From an uncultured SAR86 cluster bacterium (lineage in GTDB: Bacteria; Pseudomonadota; Gammaproteobacteria; Magnimaribacterales; D2472), in contig CABXTT010000011.1 of the NCBI GenBank assembly GCA_902515155.1, positions 1 to 38,571 on the forward strand: a DNA stretch of 38,571 bases, given 5' to 3'. How positions within the stretch are numbered: the stretch's first letter is position 1; each line of letters begins with the position of its first letter. Shown piece by piece: positions 27,143 to 34,916 of this stretch. Below the pieces are notes generated by a model. That model was given only the letters and a program-made list of their open reading frames with translations. It had not been told where the DNA came from and did no database searches. The position numbers and the translations under genes are program-made.

Positions 27143-27574
27143 TTAGAGGGAGTCTATACCCTTGTTTGCAAGTTGATCTGCTATTTCATTCTTTTCATGG
27201 CCAGTGTGCCCTTTTACCCAATGCCATCTTACATCATGTTTACTTACCAATTGATCAAGTTCTATCCATAGCTCTTTGTTTTTTACATTCTTTTTTGAAG
27301 AGTTTTTCCAATTGTTTATCTTCCAGTTCTCAATCCACTCTGTAATTCCTTGCATTACATATTTAGAATCGGTTGTTAAATTTACAATGCATGCCTCATT
27401 AAGAATTTTTAATCCTTCTATTGCAGCTTGCAGCTCCATTTGATTGTTAGTGGTTTTTTTATTTCCACCACAGTATTCTTTACTTACGTCTCCGTATTCA
27501 ACTAAAGCACCCCAGCCACCAATTCCTGGATTGCCTCTGCAGGCTCCGTCAGTATAAATATTTACTGTTTTCAT
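27143..27574 (-). CDS. rnhA: Ribonuclease HI
   Basis: The enzyme cuts the RNA strand of RNA:DNA hybrids, removing R-loops and primers. At 143 residues it lacks only the short tail of E. coli RNase HI (155). The four metal-binding carboxylates are all present: Asp9 in [11 protein letters not shown], Glu47 in NNQMEL, Asp69 in TTDSKYV and Asp133 in NEIADQLAN; the catalytic-loop His is in KGHTGH. It is the first gene of the rnhA-dnaQ-gltX unit and diverges from mltD over a 157-bp promoter region. The Trp-rich basic handle (about 80-95) is retained. Confidence 0.97.
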   Translation of the reverse strand: MKTVNIYTDGACRGNPGIGGWGALVEYGDVSKEYCGGNKKTTNNQMELQAAIEGLKILNEACIVNLTTDSKYVMQGITEWIENWKINNWKNSSKKNVKNKELWIELDQLVSKHDVRWHWVKGHTGHEKNEIADQLANKGIDSL

Positions 27575-27602
27575 AAAATTAATTTAAAATTTGCATATAA
27601 TT

Positions 27603-27631
27603 TATATAAAACCACTCAAGGCTATTATCAA
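27603..27631 (-). promoter_or_regulatory. Predicted promoter of rnhA-dnaQ-gltX
   Basis: On the minus strand TTGATA (27631-27626) and TATATA (27608-27603) are separated by 17 bp, the best spacing for sigma70. The start of transcription would be roughly 20 bases ahead of rnhA. The region is so AT-rich that chance matches are common. Confidence 0.4.
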
Positions 27632-27693
27632 TAATTATATTTGGTTACTTACAACTAATGAAGGGTCAAAAAGAATTAAGAAATAGAAGTACC

Positions 27694-27699
27694 TATAAT
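27694..27699 (+). promoter_or_regulatory. Consensus -10 element for mltD
   Basis: A perfect TATAAT lies 32 bases before the mltD ATG. The -35 at the expected distance is poor (AAGAAT), so any promoter here depends on the -10 or an activator. Confidence 0.4.
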
Positions 27700-27731
27700 A
27701 AATGAAAGAAATTAGCTATAAAAGATAAACA

Positions 27732-29225
27732 ATGAAAATGAAAATTTCTTTAATATTTGCTTTTACCTTTTTAGTTATATCAAGTTGTCAGGTTACAAGC
27801 TCATTATCTGAACCAGTTCGTGAAACTCAATTAGAGTCTATTACTGTTGAAGAAAATGTATCTGAAGAAGAAATTACACACATTGAACCAATTCCTGAGA
27901 ATGTTTGGGAATATATGATTACAAAATCCTCTTTAAATAAAAATGTAATCATTAACGAGCAAACTCTTATCTTTATGAATAATCATATAAAAGATTTAGA
28001 TAAATTTAATAGTTACTTAAATAAATCCTACTACTTTATTTATTACGTTATTCAGGAATTAGAAGCAGCTGATCTGCCAGTTGAACTTGCCTTGATACCC
28101 TTTATTGAGAGCAATTATGATCCTTTTTCTATCTCACCTTCTGGGGCGGTTGGCCTCTGGCAGTTCATGCCAAGAACAGGAAGATTGTTTGATCTTGAAA
28201 AGTCCTGGTGGAGTGAAGATAGGCATGATCCTTTTAGATCAACTCATGCTGCAATAGGATACTTTAAATATCTATTTGAAAGATTTGATAATGATATATA
28301 CCTTGCACTTGCTGCTTATAATGCAGGTCCTACATATTTAGACAAACAGATAAGAAAAAACAAAAGAAAAGGCCTAGAAACAGATTTTTGGTCTCTAAAT
28401 CTAAACGATCAAGTTACTAATTACATACCCAAATATGTTGCCATAAGAGAGTTGGTGTTCAACTCAGAAAAGTATGGAATTACTTTACCAAAAGTACCAT
28501 TTGAATCTGTAGTTAAAAAGATTGAAATTCCTGGACAAGTTGAAATACTTACTCTTAGTGAATATCTAGAAATTAAACCGGAACTAATCTATAAATTAAA
28601 TGCTGGTTATACAAAATGGGCATCAGCGCCAAAAGATAAGAGTATTTTTTATGTTCCCATTGAAAAAACTTATTTACTAGAAAGCCCAGATAGTCCTTTT
28701 GAAGGAGTCAATCAAATAAATTGGATTTCGCATATTGTAGTCTCAGGAGATAGTCTTTGGAGCTTAGCTTCAAAATATGATACTGAAGTAAATATTATTA
28801 AAGAAATAAATTATATTGAAACTAGTCTCTTATCAATCAATGACACTCTTTTGATACCATTGAGTAAAACCAAAATGAATAATTTTATACCTTATGAAAT
28901 GCATATTGTTTCTGAAGGAGATACTCTTTGGGATATATCTAAAAAATATAATATAGAAATAAGTGATCTCATTAGAATGAATTCATTAAATGAAAATTCA
29001 TACTTACAGCTTGGTCAGCAATTAACAATAGGTAATAAAAATATTCACAGGAATATTGAATCAAAAAAAAGAACCATACTCTATTCTGTAAAACAGGGTG
29101 ACAATTTATACAAAATATCAGATTTATTTGACGTTACCGTTCAAAGCATAAAAGAAATTAATAATTTTAAAAATTCTGATTTAATGCCAGGACAAATAAT
29201 TAAAATAGCAATTCGGGCTTTTTAA
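27732..29225 (+). CDS. mltD: Membrane-bound lytic murein transglycosylase D with LysM repeats
   Basis: This 497-residue lipoprotein (lipobox VISSC, Cys19) cleaves the glycan strand of peptidoglycan, leaving 1,6-anhydromuramyl ends, on the periplasmic face of the outer membrane. The GH23 domain (about residues 105-240) has catalytic Glu126 in PFIESNYDP, then SPSGAVGLWQFMP and ALAAYNAGP. Three LysM repeats follow, each with the GDxLWxxxxK pattern (SGDSLWSLASKY, EGDTLWDISKKY, QGDNLYKISDLF), and a degenerate one precedes them around residue 275-310. E. coli MltD (452) has two LysM repeats, so this is slightly longer. In E. coli mltD is also close to rnhA-dnaQ. The stop overlaps by 4 bases that of the convergent oppC. 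Confidence 0.95.
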   Translation: MKMKISLIFAFTFLVISSCQVTSSLSEPVRETQLESITVEENVSEEEITHIEPIPENVWEYMITKSSLNKNVIINEQTLIFMNNHIKDLDKFNSYLNKSYYFIYYVIQELEAADLPVELALIPFIESNYDPFSISPSGAVGLWQFMPRTGRLFDLEKSWWSEDRHDPFRSTHAAIGYFKYLFERFDNDIYLALAAYNAGPTYLDKQIRKNKRKGLETDFWSLNLNDQVTNYIPKYVAIRELVFNSEKYGITLPKVPFESVVKKIEIPGQVEILTLSEYLEIKPELIYKLNAGYTKWASAPKDKSIFYVPIEKTYLLESPDSPFEGVNQINWISHIVVSGDSLWSLASKYDTEVNIIKEINYIETSLLSINDTLLIPLSKTKMNNFIPYEMHIVSEGDTLWDISKKYNIEISDLIRMNSLNENSYLQLGQQLTIGNKNIHRNIESKKRTILYSVKQGDNLYKISDLFDVTVQSIKEINNFKNSDLMPGQIIKIAIRAF

Positions 29226-30076
29226 TTATCAGTTGTTTTTGGATCAAGAGCGTCTCTTAACCCATCTCCAAAGAAATTTAATGCAAATAAAGTGATTGTA
29301 AATGTAATGCCTGGATATATCAGAAGCCAGCTATATTCTTCCATTGATTCAACACCGTCTTTAATTAAGGTTCCCCAACTACTCATAGGTGGTTGAATAC
29401 CCAATCCAAGAAAACTTAAGAAGCCTTCTAAAAGCATTACTTGAGGAATAGTTAAAGTGGCATATACGGCGATCGGGCCTAGGATATTTGGTAGCAAATG
29501 TTTTCTAAACATTGAAAAATTACTTACTCCCATTGCTTTTGCTGCCATGACAAATTCTTGGTTTTTTAGTCCTATAACTTGACCTCTAACTATCCTTGCC
29601 ATTGTTAACCATTCAACAGCTCCAATAGCTCCAAAAAGTAACCAAAGATTTCTTCCAAAAATTACCATCAATAGAATGATAAAAATAATAAAAGGTAATC
29701 CATATAAAACATCAACGATTCTCATCATAATAGAATCAACTCTGCCGCCAGCATAGCCAGCGATAATCCCCCATGAAACTCCAATTACCAGTGCAACTCC
29801 AGTTGCAACAAAACCAACTAAAAGTGAAATTCTTGCGCCATATAAAATTCTACTTAATAGATCTCTTCCAAGAACATCAGTTCCAAGTATATGAGCAGCT
29901 GATGGAGGTGATGCACCTAGATTTAAATCTTGAAATGAATAAGAATAAGGGGCTATGTATGGAGCTAAAGCTGCGCAGAGAATTAAAATTACTAATATAA
30001 AAGCTCCAAACATTGCAGCTTTATTTCTTGTTAGTCTATAAATTGCATCAGACCATAAAGAGGAATTACTACTCAT
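29222..30076 (-). CDS. oppC: Oligopeptide ABC transporter permease, OppC type
   Basis: The 284-residue inner-membrane protein has six predicted membrane segments, the first at about residues 18-40. The family block after it, LGTDVLGRDLLSRILYGARISL (in pieces), marks it as OppC/DppC. The EAA loop that contacts the ATPase appears as AAKAMGVSNFSMFRKHLLPN. It pairs with OppB to form the channel for peptides delivered by OppA. It overlaps oppB by one base, and it is the last gene of the set: no OppD or OppF ATPase follows, since the next gene, mltD, converges on it with a 4-base overlap. Confidence 0.94.
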   Translation of the reverse strand: MSSNSSLWSDAIYRLTRNKAAMFGAFILVILILCAALAPYIAPYSYSFQDLNLGASPPSAAHILGTDVLGRDLLSRILYGARISLLVGFVATGVALVIGVSWGIIAGYAGGRVDSIMMRIVDVLYGLPFIIFIILLMVIFGRNLWLLFGAIGAVEWLTMARIVRGQVIGLKNQEFVMAAKAMGVSNFSMFRKHLLPNILGPIAVYATLTIPQVMLLEGFLSFLGLGIQPPMSSWGTLIKDGVESMEEYSWLLIYPGITFTITLFALNFFGDGLRDALDPKTTDN

Positions 30077-30996
30077 TAAACATCCCTAGATCGAGGATTA
30101 AGCCACATTGCTGCTAAATCCGATAAAAGATTAAAGAAAACTATCATTGCTGAGAAGAAAATAGTTGTTCCTAATATCATCGTATAGTCTCTATTAAATG
30201 CTGCTTCAACATAAAATCTACCTAAGCCCGGAATCTGAAATATTGTTTCAACAACAAAAGAACCAGCTAAAAGTCCAGCTATTGCAGGTCCAAGAAATGA
30301 AACAACTGGAATTAATCCGCCTTGCATGGCATGTTTAATAACAACATTTCTTTCAGATAACCCTTTGGATCGAGCTGTTCTAATAAAATCTTGATTTAAA
30401 ACTTCAAGCATGCCACCTCTACTTAATCTGGCAATATATGCTGCATAGGCGAAACCAAGTGTTATTGATGGCAAAAGTTTATCTCCGGGTAATTGACCCC
30501 AACCAGAAACAGGTAAAAGTTCTAAATTTATTCCAAATATTAAAACTAAAAGAGGTCCCATTAAAAAAGTAGGCACACAGATACCAATCATTGCAATTGC
30601 CATAGGAATAAAATCTAGATATGTATTTCTTTTTAAAGCAGCCAAAACGCCAGATGATACTCCAATTAAAAGAGCAATTAATATTGAATAAAATGCTAAT
30701 TCAAATGTTATAGGAAGTCCTGTAGCTATCATTTCAGAGACAGATCTTCCAGGAAAACGAAAAGAAGGACCAAAATCTCCTTGAATAATTCCAGACATAT
30801 AGTCTACATATTGCTCCCATTCGGTAGCATTTAAGTTATATGCTTCGTTTAAATTTTTAAGCACTTGAGGAGAAACTGCTTTATCAGCATCAAAAGGCCC
30901 ACCTGGAGCTAATTTAACAAGAAAAAATGTGAGACTAGCAACAGCTAACAAAACAGGTATCGCCATTAATACCCTTTTGATAAAAATGCTTAACAT
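30076..30996 (-). CDS. oppB: Oligopeptide ABC transporter permease, OppB type
   Basis: The 306-residue inner-membrane permease matches E. coli OppB in length. It starts with a membrane segment at about residues 9-28 (MAIPVLLAVASLTFFLVKL), followed by the soluble stretch APGGPFD typical of OppB/DppB. The EAA loop is RTARSKGLSERNVVIKHAM. The C-terminal FLGPAIAGLLAGSFVVETIF and FQIPGLGRF blocks are also standard. It begins 6 bp after oppA and overlaps oppC by one base, so the three are one transcript. Peptide type cannot be told from the permease. Confidence 0.95.
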   Translation of the reverse strand: MLSIFIKRVLMAIPVLLAVASLTFFLVKLAPGGPFDADKAVSPQVLKNLNEAYNLNATEWEQYVDYMSGIIQGDFGPSFRFPGRSVSEMIATGLPITFELAFYSILIALLIGVSSGVLAALKRNTYLDFIPMAIAMIGICVPTFLMGPLLVLIFGINLELLPVSGWGQLPGDKLLPSITLGFAYAAYIARLSRGGMLEVLNQDFIRTARSKGLSERNVVIKHAMQGGLIPVVSFLGPAIAGLLAGSFVVETIFQIPGLGRFYVEAAFNRDYTMILGTTIFFSAMIVFFNLLSDLAAMWLNPRSRDV

Positions 30997-31002
30997 CTAA
31001 AT

Positions 31003-32610
31003 TTATTCTCTTTCTAAATAAATGAATTTAGGATGATGATGATCGAGGATGTGAGGATTGTATCCTTTTACATCTGAAGATAATTGATATGACCTTACAT
31101 ATGTGTAAAGAGGTATTACAGGCATATTATCGATAAGGATTCTTTCAGCTTGCTTGAGCAACTCATATCTTTGTTCTTGATCAGTAGTTTTATTGGCTGT
31201 TTCTATAAGTGAATCATATTCAAAGTCTTCCCATCCTGTTTTATTATTCCCCCTGTTTGGTCGCATTAAATCCAAAAATGTATTGGGATCTTCATAATCG
31301 CCTATCCATCCTGCTCTTGAAACTTGAAAATCTCCAACCATTTCTCTGCTTAAATAGACTTTCCAATCTTGATTAACTAATTCAACTTCAATACCAAGAT
31401 TTTGTTGCCACATTTGCTGAACAGCTAATGCTATTTTTCTGTGATCTTCATTGGTGTTAAAGAGTATTTCAAGTTTTGGAAAAGGATTTTCATCAGAATA
31501 TCCAGCATCTGTTAATAGTTGCTTTGCAAGCTCAGGGTCAAATGGAATTGTTGTATCGGGTTGATACCCATTAGAGCCAGGAGGTGTGAAAGAATATGCA
31601 GGAATTTGTCCACATTTTGTAACTTTTTCAACCAATAATTTTTTGTCTATAGCATACGCTAATGCTTTTCTAACCTTAGTATCTTTTAAGGCTGGGTTTT
31701 CAGTATTTAGACGATAGAAATATTGACCCATATAGGGATCAATCCTTAAGTCAGGATTCTTTTCTTCAATATATATTGGACATTTTTGTGATGGAAGAGT
31801 AGATGTGACGTGAAGCTGTCCAGCTCTAAACATTCTATCCTCTGTCATAACATTTGATACAGGATAAAAATGAATTTGATTTAATCTTACCACTGTTGCA
31901 TCCCAATACATTGGATTTTTTTCAACAACAATTTTATTATTGAGCTCCCAAGATTTTAAATTAAAAGGGCCATTACAAACAAAATTTCCTGGTCTAGTCC
32001 ATTGTCCATTTCTATCATCAATTGAGCCATGTTTTAAAACTGTCTCTTTGTGAACAGGCCAAGTACTGTAGTGACTTAAAAGACCAAGAAAGAAAGGTGT
32101 TGGAGCTTTTAAATTTATCTTTAATGTGAATTTATCAACCGCTTTTACACCAACATCATCGAAGTTATCTGTTAATCCATTGTGATATTCGTATGCTCCT
32201 TCAAGATAGTACAACATATCTGGGTACTGGGAACCAAGACTGGCTGTAAGAATCCTTTTCCATGACCATACAAAATCCTCGGCTGTAACCGAATCTCCAT
32301 TTGACCACATGCCATTGTTACGAAGATTAAAGATATATTCTCTACCATCATCACTTACTGTCCATGATTGAGCAGCTCCCGGTAAATTTCCATCACCAAA
32401 AGCATTTGGTATTGTTAAGCCCTCGCATAAAGAAATTAAAATATGATGCTCAGGAACTCCAGTAACTATGTGAGGATCAATTCCTTGAGGTTCAGAGCCA
32501 TTTCCAAAATGAAAAACCTGATCTTCTAGTCCACTATCAACAGGAGTTACACTTGAAGAACAGCTTGTTAAAAATAGAAATGACAAACACAATATAAATA
32601 ATTTTTTCAT
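31003..32610 (-). CDS. oppA: Oligopeptide-binding lipoprotein, OppA type (SBP family 5)
   Basis: The 535-residue extracytoplasmic binding protein captures peptides and hands them to OppBC. It carries a lipobox (LTSC, Cys17), so it is membrane-anchored, unlike soluble E. coli OppA. Family blocks visible are GSEPQGIDPHIV near residue 38-49, AQSWTVSDDGREYIFNLR, then SVTAEDFVWSWKRIL, and the C-terminal SRAGWIGDYEDPNTFLD that lines the peptide pocket in OppA. The length matches the family (about 540). The start follows the ppiD stop by one base, an unusual partner, implying cotranscription from ppiD. The fold supports oligopeptide binding, but other family 5 ligands are possible. Confidence 0.95.
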   Translation of the reverse strand: MKKLFILCLSFLFLTSCSSSVTPVDSGLEDQVFHFGNGSEPQGIDPHIVTGVPEHHILISLCEGLTIPNAFGDGNLPGAAQSWTVSDDGREYIFNLRNNGMWSNGDSVTAEDFVWSWKRILTASLGSQYPDMLYYLEGAYEYHNGLTDNFDDVGVKAVDKFTLKINLKAPTPFFLGLLSHYSTWPVHKETVLKHGSIDDRNGQWTRPGNFVCNGPFNLKSWELNNKIVVEKNPMYWDATVVRLNQIHFYPVSNVMTEDRMFRAGQLHVTSTLPSQKCPIYIEEKNPDLRIDPYMGQYFYRLNTENPALKDTKVRKALAYAIDKKLLVEKVTKCGQIPAYSFTPPGSNGYQPDTTIPFDPELAKQLLTDAGYSDENPFPKLEILFNTNEDHRKIALAVQQMWQQNLGIEVELVNQDWKVYLSREMVGDFQVSRAGWIGDYEDPNTFLDLMRPNRGNNKTGWEDFEYDSLIETANKTTDQEQRYELLKQAERILIDNMPVIPLYTYVRSYQLSSDVKGYNPHILDHHHPKFIYLERE

Positions 32611-32611
32611 T

Positions 32612-34486
32612 TTAAAATACGAGATTGGTTAAGTTTACTCTTGCATTATTAAACACATCATCATTAATGATTTCAGACATTTTACTTGACAGCCTTTCTT
32701 CAGAAAAACTTTCGTATTGATCTAGAAGAACTTCAATTGATTCTTCTGTTGGACTATTGATATTTACAAGATCTAAAATATAGCTATCGCCATTTCTAGC
32801 ACTCAATGAAATTGAATTTCCTTTTTTTTGCTTAAATACCTCTTCTAATATTTCTTGTGGCATTAATGATGAATATCTATTTACTTCTATAAAAGAATCT
32901 TTGGATATAAAGTTGTAGGCAGATATAAATGAATCAAGGCTATTGTTAGACTTTGCCATTTCAATTTCAGATATTAATAGATTTTGTTTTTCGATGGCTT
33001 TCGATTTAGATAGCATTTCACTAACTTCAATAGTTATGCTTTCAAAGTCATTAAGAGCGGATTCTTGAATTTCACTTAGGGCAATTATAATAATGGAGTC
33101 ATCCAACTCTAATATTGTAGGAACTTCAATCTCAGAGTTAGGATTAAATATAAATTCTTTAATTCTAGAGTCCTGTTCGTAAAAATTAAAATTGTTTACA
33201 GAGTACATTTCTGAATCTAAAACATCTTGCTCTACAGCATTTGCAATAGACTCGATTGAGTTACTAGAGGATATCATTTCATCTAATATACCCGCATCAT
33301 CAGTCATAAGTGCTAATGATTCGGTATCTATCAAATCACCAATAATATCTTTTTTCATGTCTTCCATTGAAAGAGTCTCAGCTTCATTAAATTCTGTAAT
33401 TTTGAGAATATGTAAAGTATCCTCTAATTCAACAATTGAGCTTATGTCATTTAAATTAAGGTTTGTTATTGCATCTGCAAATTCAGCAGGAAAAATATCA
33501 CTAGCAAAATATTCTAGATCACCGCCAGAAGCCTTGGACGCTTCGTCATCAGTATAAATGGACGCTAATTCAGAAAAATCTTCTCCAGAGAGCAATTTTA
33601 ATTCAATTTCTTGAATCGCATCGAAAGCTTCTGAAGAGGAATCATATTTAGCTTTGTCAATCATAATATGAGAAAACCTTATTTGGGTTCTCTCATCTGC
33701 TTTAGACAAGTACTCTGAATAAGCGCTCTCTAGATAACCTTCTGGAACAACAACTTTTTCTTCATAATTTTTAGGGCTTAAGGTTAAATATTTAAATGAT
33801 CTTTTCTCTTCTGAATAAAATAAGACCTGATTTGAATTGTAAAATTCTTCAAGTTCCTCATCAGTATTTATAATATTTCTTTCTAAGGCATCGGAATCAA
33901 TCTTAACAAAATTAACATCAACAGTTTGTTCAAGTAAGTAAGCTATGTCTAAAGCTTCCTTATCAGTAGAAAAATTTAGTGAAGCTAAAGAGGCTCTATA
34001 CAATTCAATGGCTTTTAAATCAGTCATAAGATCAATGTAACCATCTTTAGTCTGTCCATTAGAATTAACTTGAGCTTCATAAATATTTTCATCAAAAACA
34101 CCATCAAGTTGAAATAAAGGATTTTTAATAATATCTTTTTTGGCCTCTCTTCTTGTATTTTCATTAACAAAACCTAAAGATCTTGCTTCGGATAATAGAA
34201 CTTTTTGGACAATTAATTCTTGCTTTATTTGATCGAATTGCATTTCTTCATCTAAAAGATTGAAGTCAAATTCTTCTCCATAAATATTTTTAAATCTTTG
34301 AATCGTAATATTTTGAGCAACATTTAAATCAGCCTCAGATACATCTTCGCCGTTAATTGTTCCCAGCGAACCTCCAAATACAGTCCCCAATGATGAGGTG
34401 CCTAGAAAAACAAATGGTAATGCACATGCTGCAATAACAATAAAGAGTCTTGGTCCAGTTAAGAAATTTCTGAGTGATTCCATCAT
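32612..34486 (-). CDS. ppiD: Periplasmic folding chaperone with parvulin domain, PpiD
   Basis: Anchored in the inner membrane by one segment (about residues 9-28, RLFIVIAACALPFVFLG), this protein helps newly exported proteins leave the Sec translocon. From the ATG at 34486 it has 624 residues, matching E. coli PpiD (623); an in-frame start at 34525 would lie inside the hupB terminator stem and is rejected. A SurA-like N-terminal helical domain is followed by one parvulin domain (about residues 270-375) with RFSHIMI, then GGDLEYF and FADAI. Catalytic efficiency in PpiD is low, and the domain may only bind substrate. The order lon-hupB-ppiD is the standard gammaproteobacterial one. oppA follows after one base. 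Confidence 0.93.
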   Translation of the reverse strand: MMESLRNFLTGPRLFIVIAACALPFVFLGTSSLGTVFGGSLGTINGEDVSEADLNVAQNITIQRFKNIYGEEFDFNLLDEEMQFDQIKQELIVQKVLLSEARSLGFVNENTRREAKKDIIKNPLFQLDGVFDENIYEAQVNSNGQTKDGYIDLMTDLKAIELYRASLASLNFSTDKEALDIAYLLEQTVDVNFVKIDSDALERNIINTDEELEEFYNSNQVLFYSEEKRSFKYLTLSPKNYEEKVVVPEGYLESAYSEYLSKADERTQIRFSHIMIDKAKYDSSSEAFDAIQEIELKLLSGEDFSELASIYTDDEASKASGGDLEYFASDIFPAEFADAITNLNLNDISSIVELEDTLHILKITEFNEAETLSMEDMKKDIIGDLIDTESLALMTDDAGILDEMISSSNSIESIANAVEQDVLDSEMYSVNNFNFYEQDSRIKEFIFNPNSEIEVPTILELDDSIIIIALSEIQESALNDFESITIEVSEMLSKSKAIEKQNLLISEIEMAKSNNSLDSFISAYNFISKDSFIEVNRYSSLMPQEILEEVFKQKKGNSISLSARNGDSYILDLVNINSPTEESIEVLLDQYESFSEERLSSKMSEIINDDVFNNARVNLTNLVF

Positions 34487-34505
34487 AGTGGTGACATTAT
34501 AAATA

Positions 34506-34533
34506 AAAAAAGGGTGCGCGAGCACCCTTTTTT
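34506..34533 (-). terminator. Rho-independent terminator of hupB
   Basis: A 12-bp stem (GGGTGC/GCACCC plus six A-T pairs) with a GCGA tetraloop lies 15 bases past the hupB stop, followed by T-runs on both strands. ppiD begins 20 bp later, so ppiD-oppABC needs its own promoter or read-through. Confidence 0.92.
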
Positions 34534-34548
34534 AAAGTTAAAAAATTC

Positions 34549-34827
34549 TTAGCTGTTTTTAACCTTATCTTTAAGGCCTTTACCAGCTTTAAAACCTGGA
34601 ACTTTAGAAGCAGCAATATGCATTGATGCACCAGTTTGAGGATTTCTACCCTCTCTAGCAGCTCTATGTCTTACTGAAAATGTTCCAAAACCAACAAGTG
34701 ATACTGAATCACCGTTACCTAAAGCATCACCGATACCTCCTAAAACTGCATCAACAGCTCTGCCTGCTGAAGCTTTAGAAATATCTGCGTCACCTGCTAC
34801 TGCATCAATCAAATCTGATTTATTCAT
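34549..34827 (-). CDS. hupB: DNA-binding protein HU
   Basis: This 92-residue nucleoid protein bends and compacts DNA as a dimer. The N-terminal helices ([11 protein letters not shown]) and the beta-arm signature with [21 protein letters not shown] (in parts, about residues 45-65) identify HU rather than IHF; the conserved proline at the arm tip is present in NPQTG. Position between lon and ppiD makes it the hupB orthologue. AGGAG lies 7 bases ahead of the ATG, and a good promoter and terminator flank it, consistent with high expression as a monocistronic message. Confidence 0.97.
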   Translation of the reverse strand: MNKSDLIDAVAGDADISKASAGRAVDAVLGGIGDALGNGDSVSLVGFGTFSVRHRAAREGRNPQTGASMHIAASKVPGFKAGKGLKDKVKNS

Positions 34828-34872
34828 ATTAAATACTCCTCTGTGTAATTTTATTTATATAAATACCCTTCT

Positions 34873-34901
34873 ATCAAAAGCTTTTTGTGGCTAAAAGTCA
34901 A
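34873..34901 (-). promoter_or_regulatory. Predicted sigma70 promoter of hupB
   Basis: On the minus strand TTGACT (34901-34896, five of six consensus) and TTTGAT (34878-34873, four of six) are 17 bp apart. The start of transcription would be about 40 bases before the ATG. A palindrome AAAAGCTTTT (34876-34885) overlaps the -10 and spacer. Confidence 0.6.
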
Positions 34902-34916
34902 GTAAATAAAGGCTTT

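Noticed and set aside
33192-33557. A 121-residue plus-strand frame.
   Set aside because: It lies antisense within ppiD, is serine-rich with no motif, and is best seen as a shadow.
34487-34525. ppiD starting at 34525.
   Set aside because: Those 13 codons lie partly inside the hupB terminator stem, and the ATG at 34486 gives the expected membrane anchor and family length.
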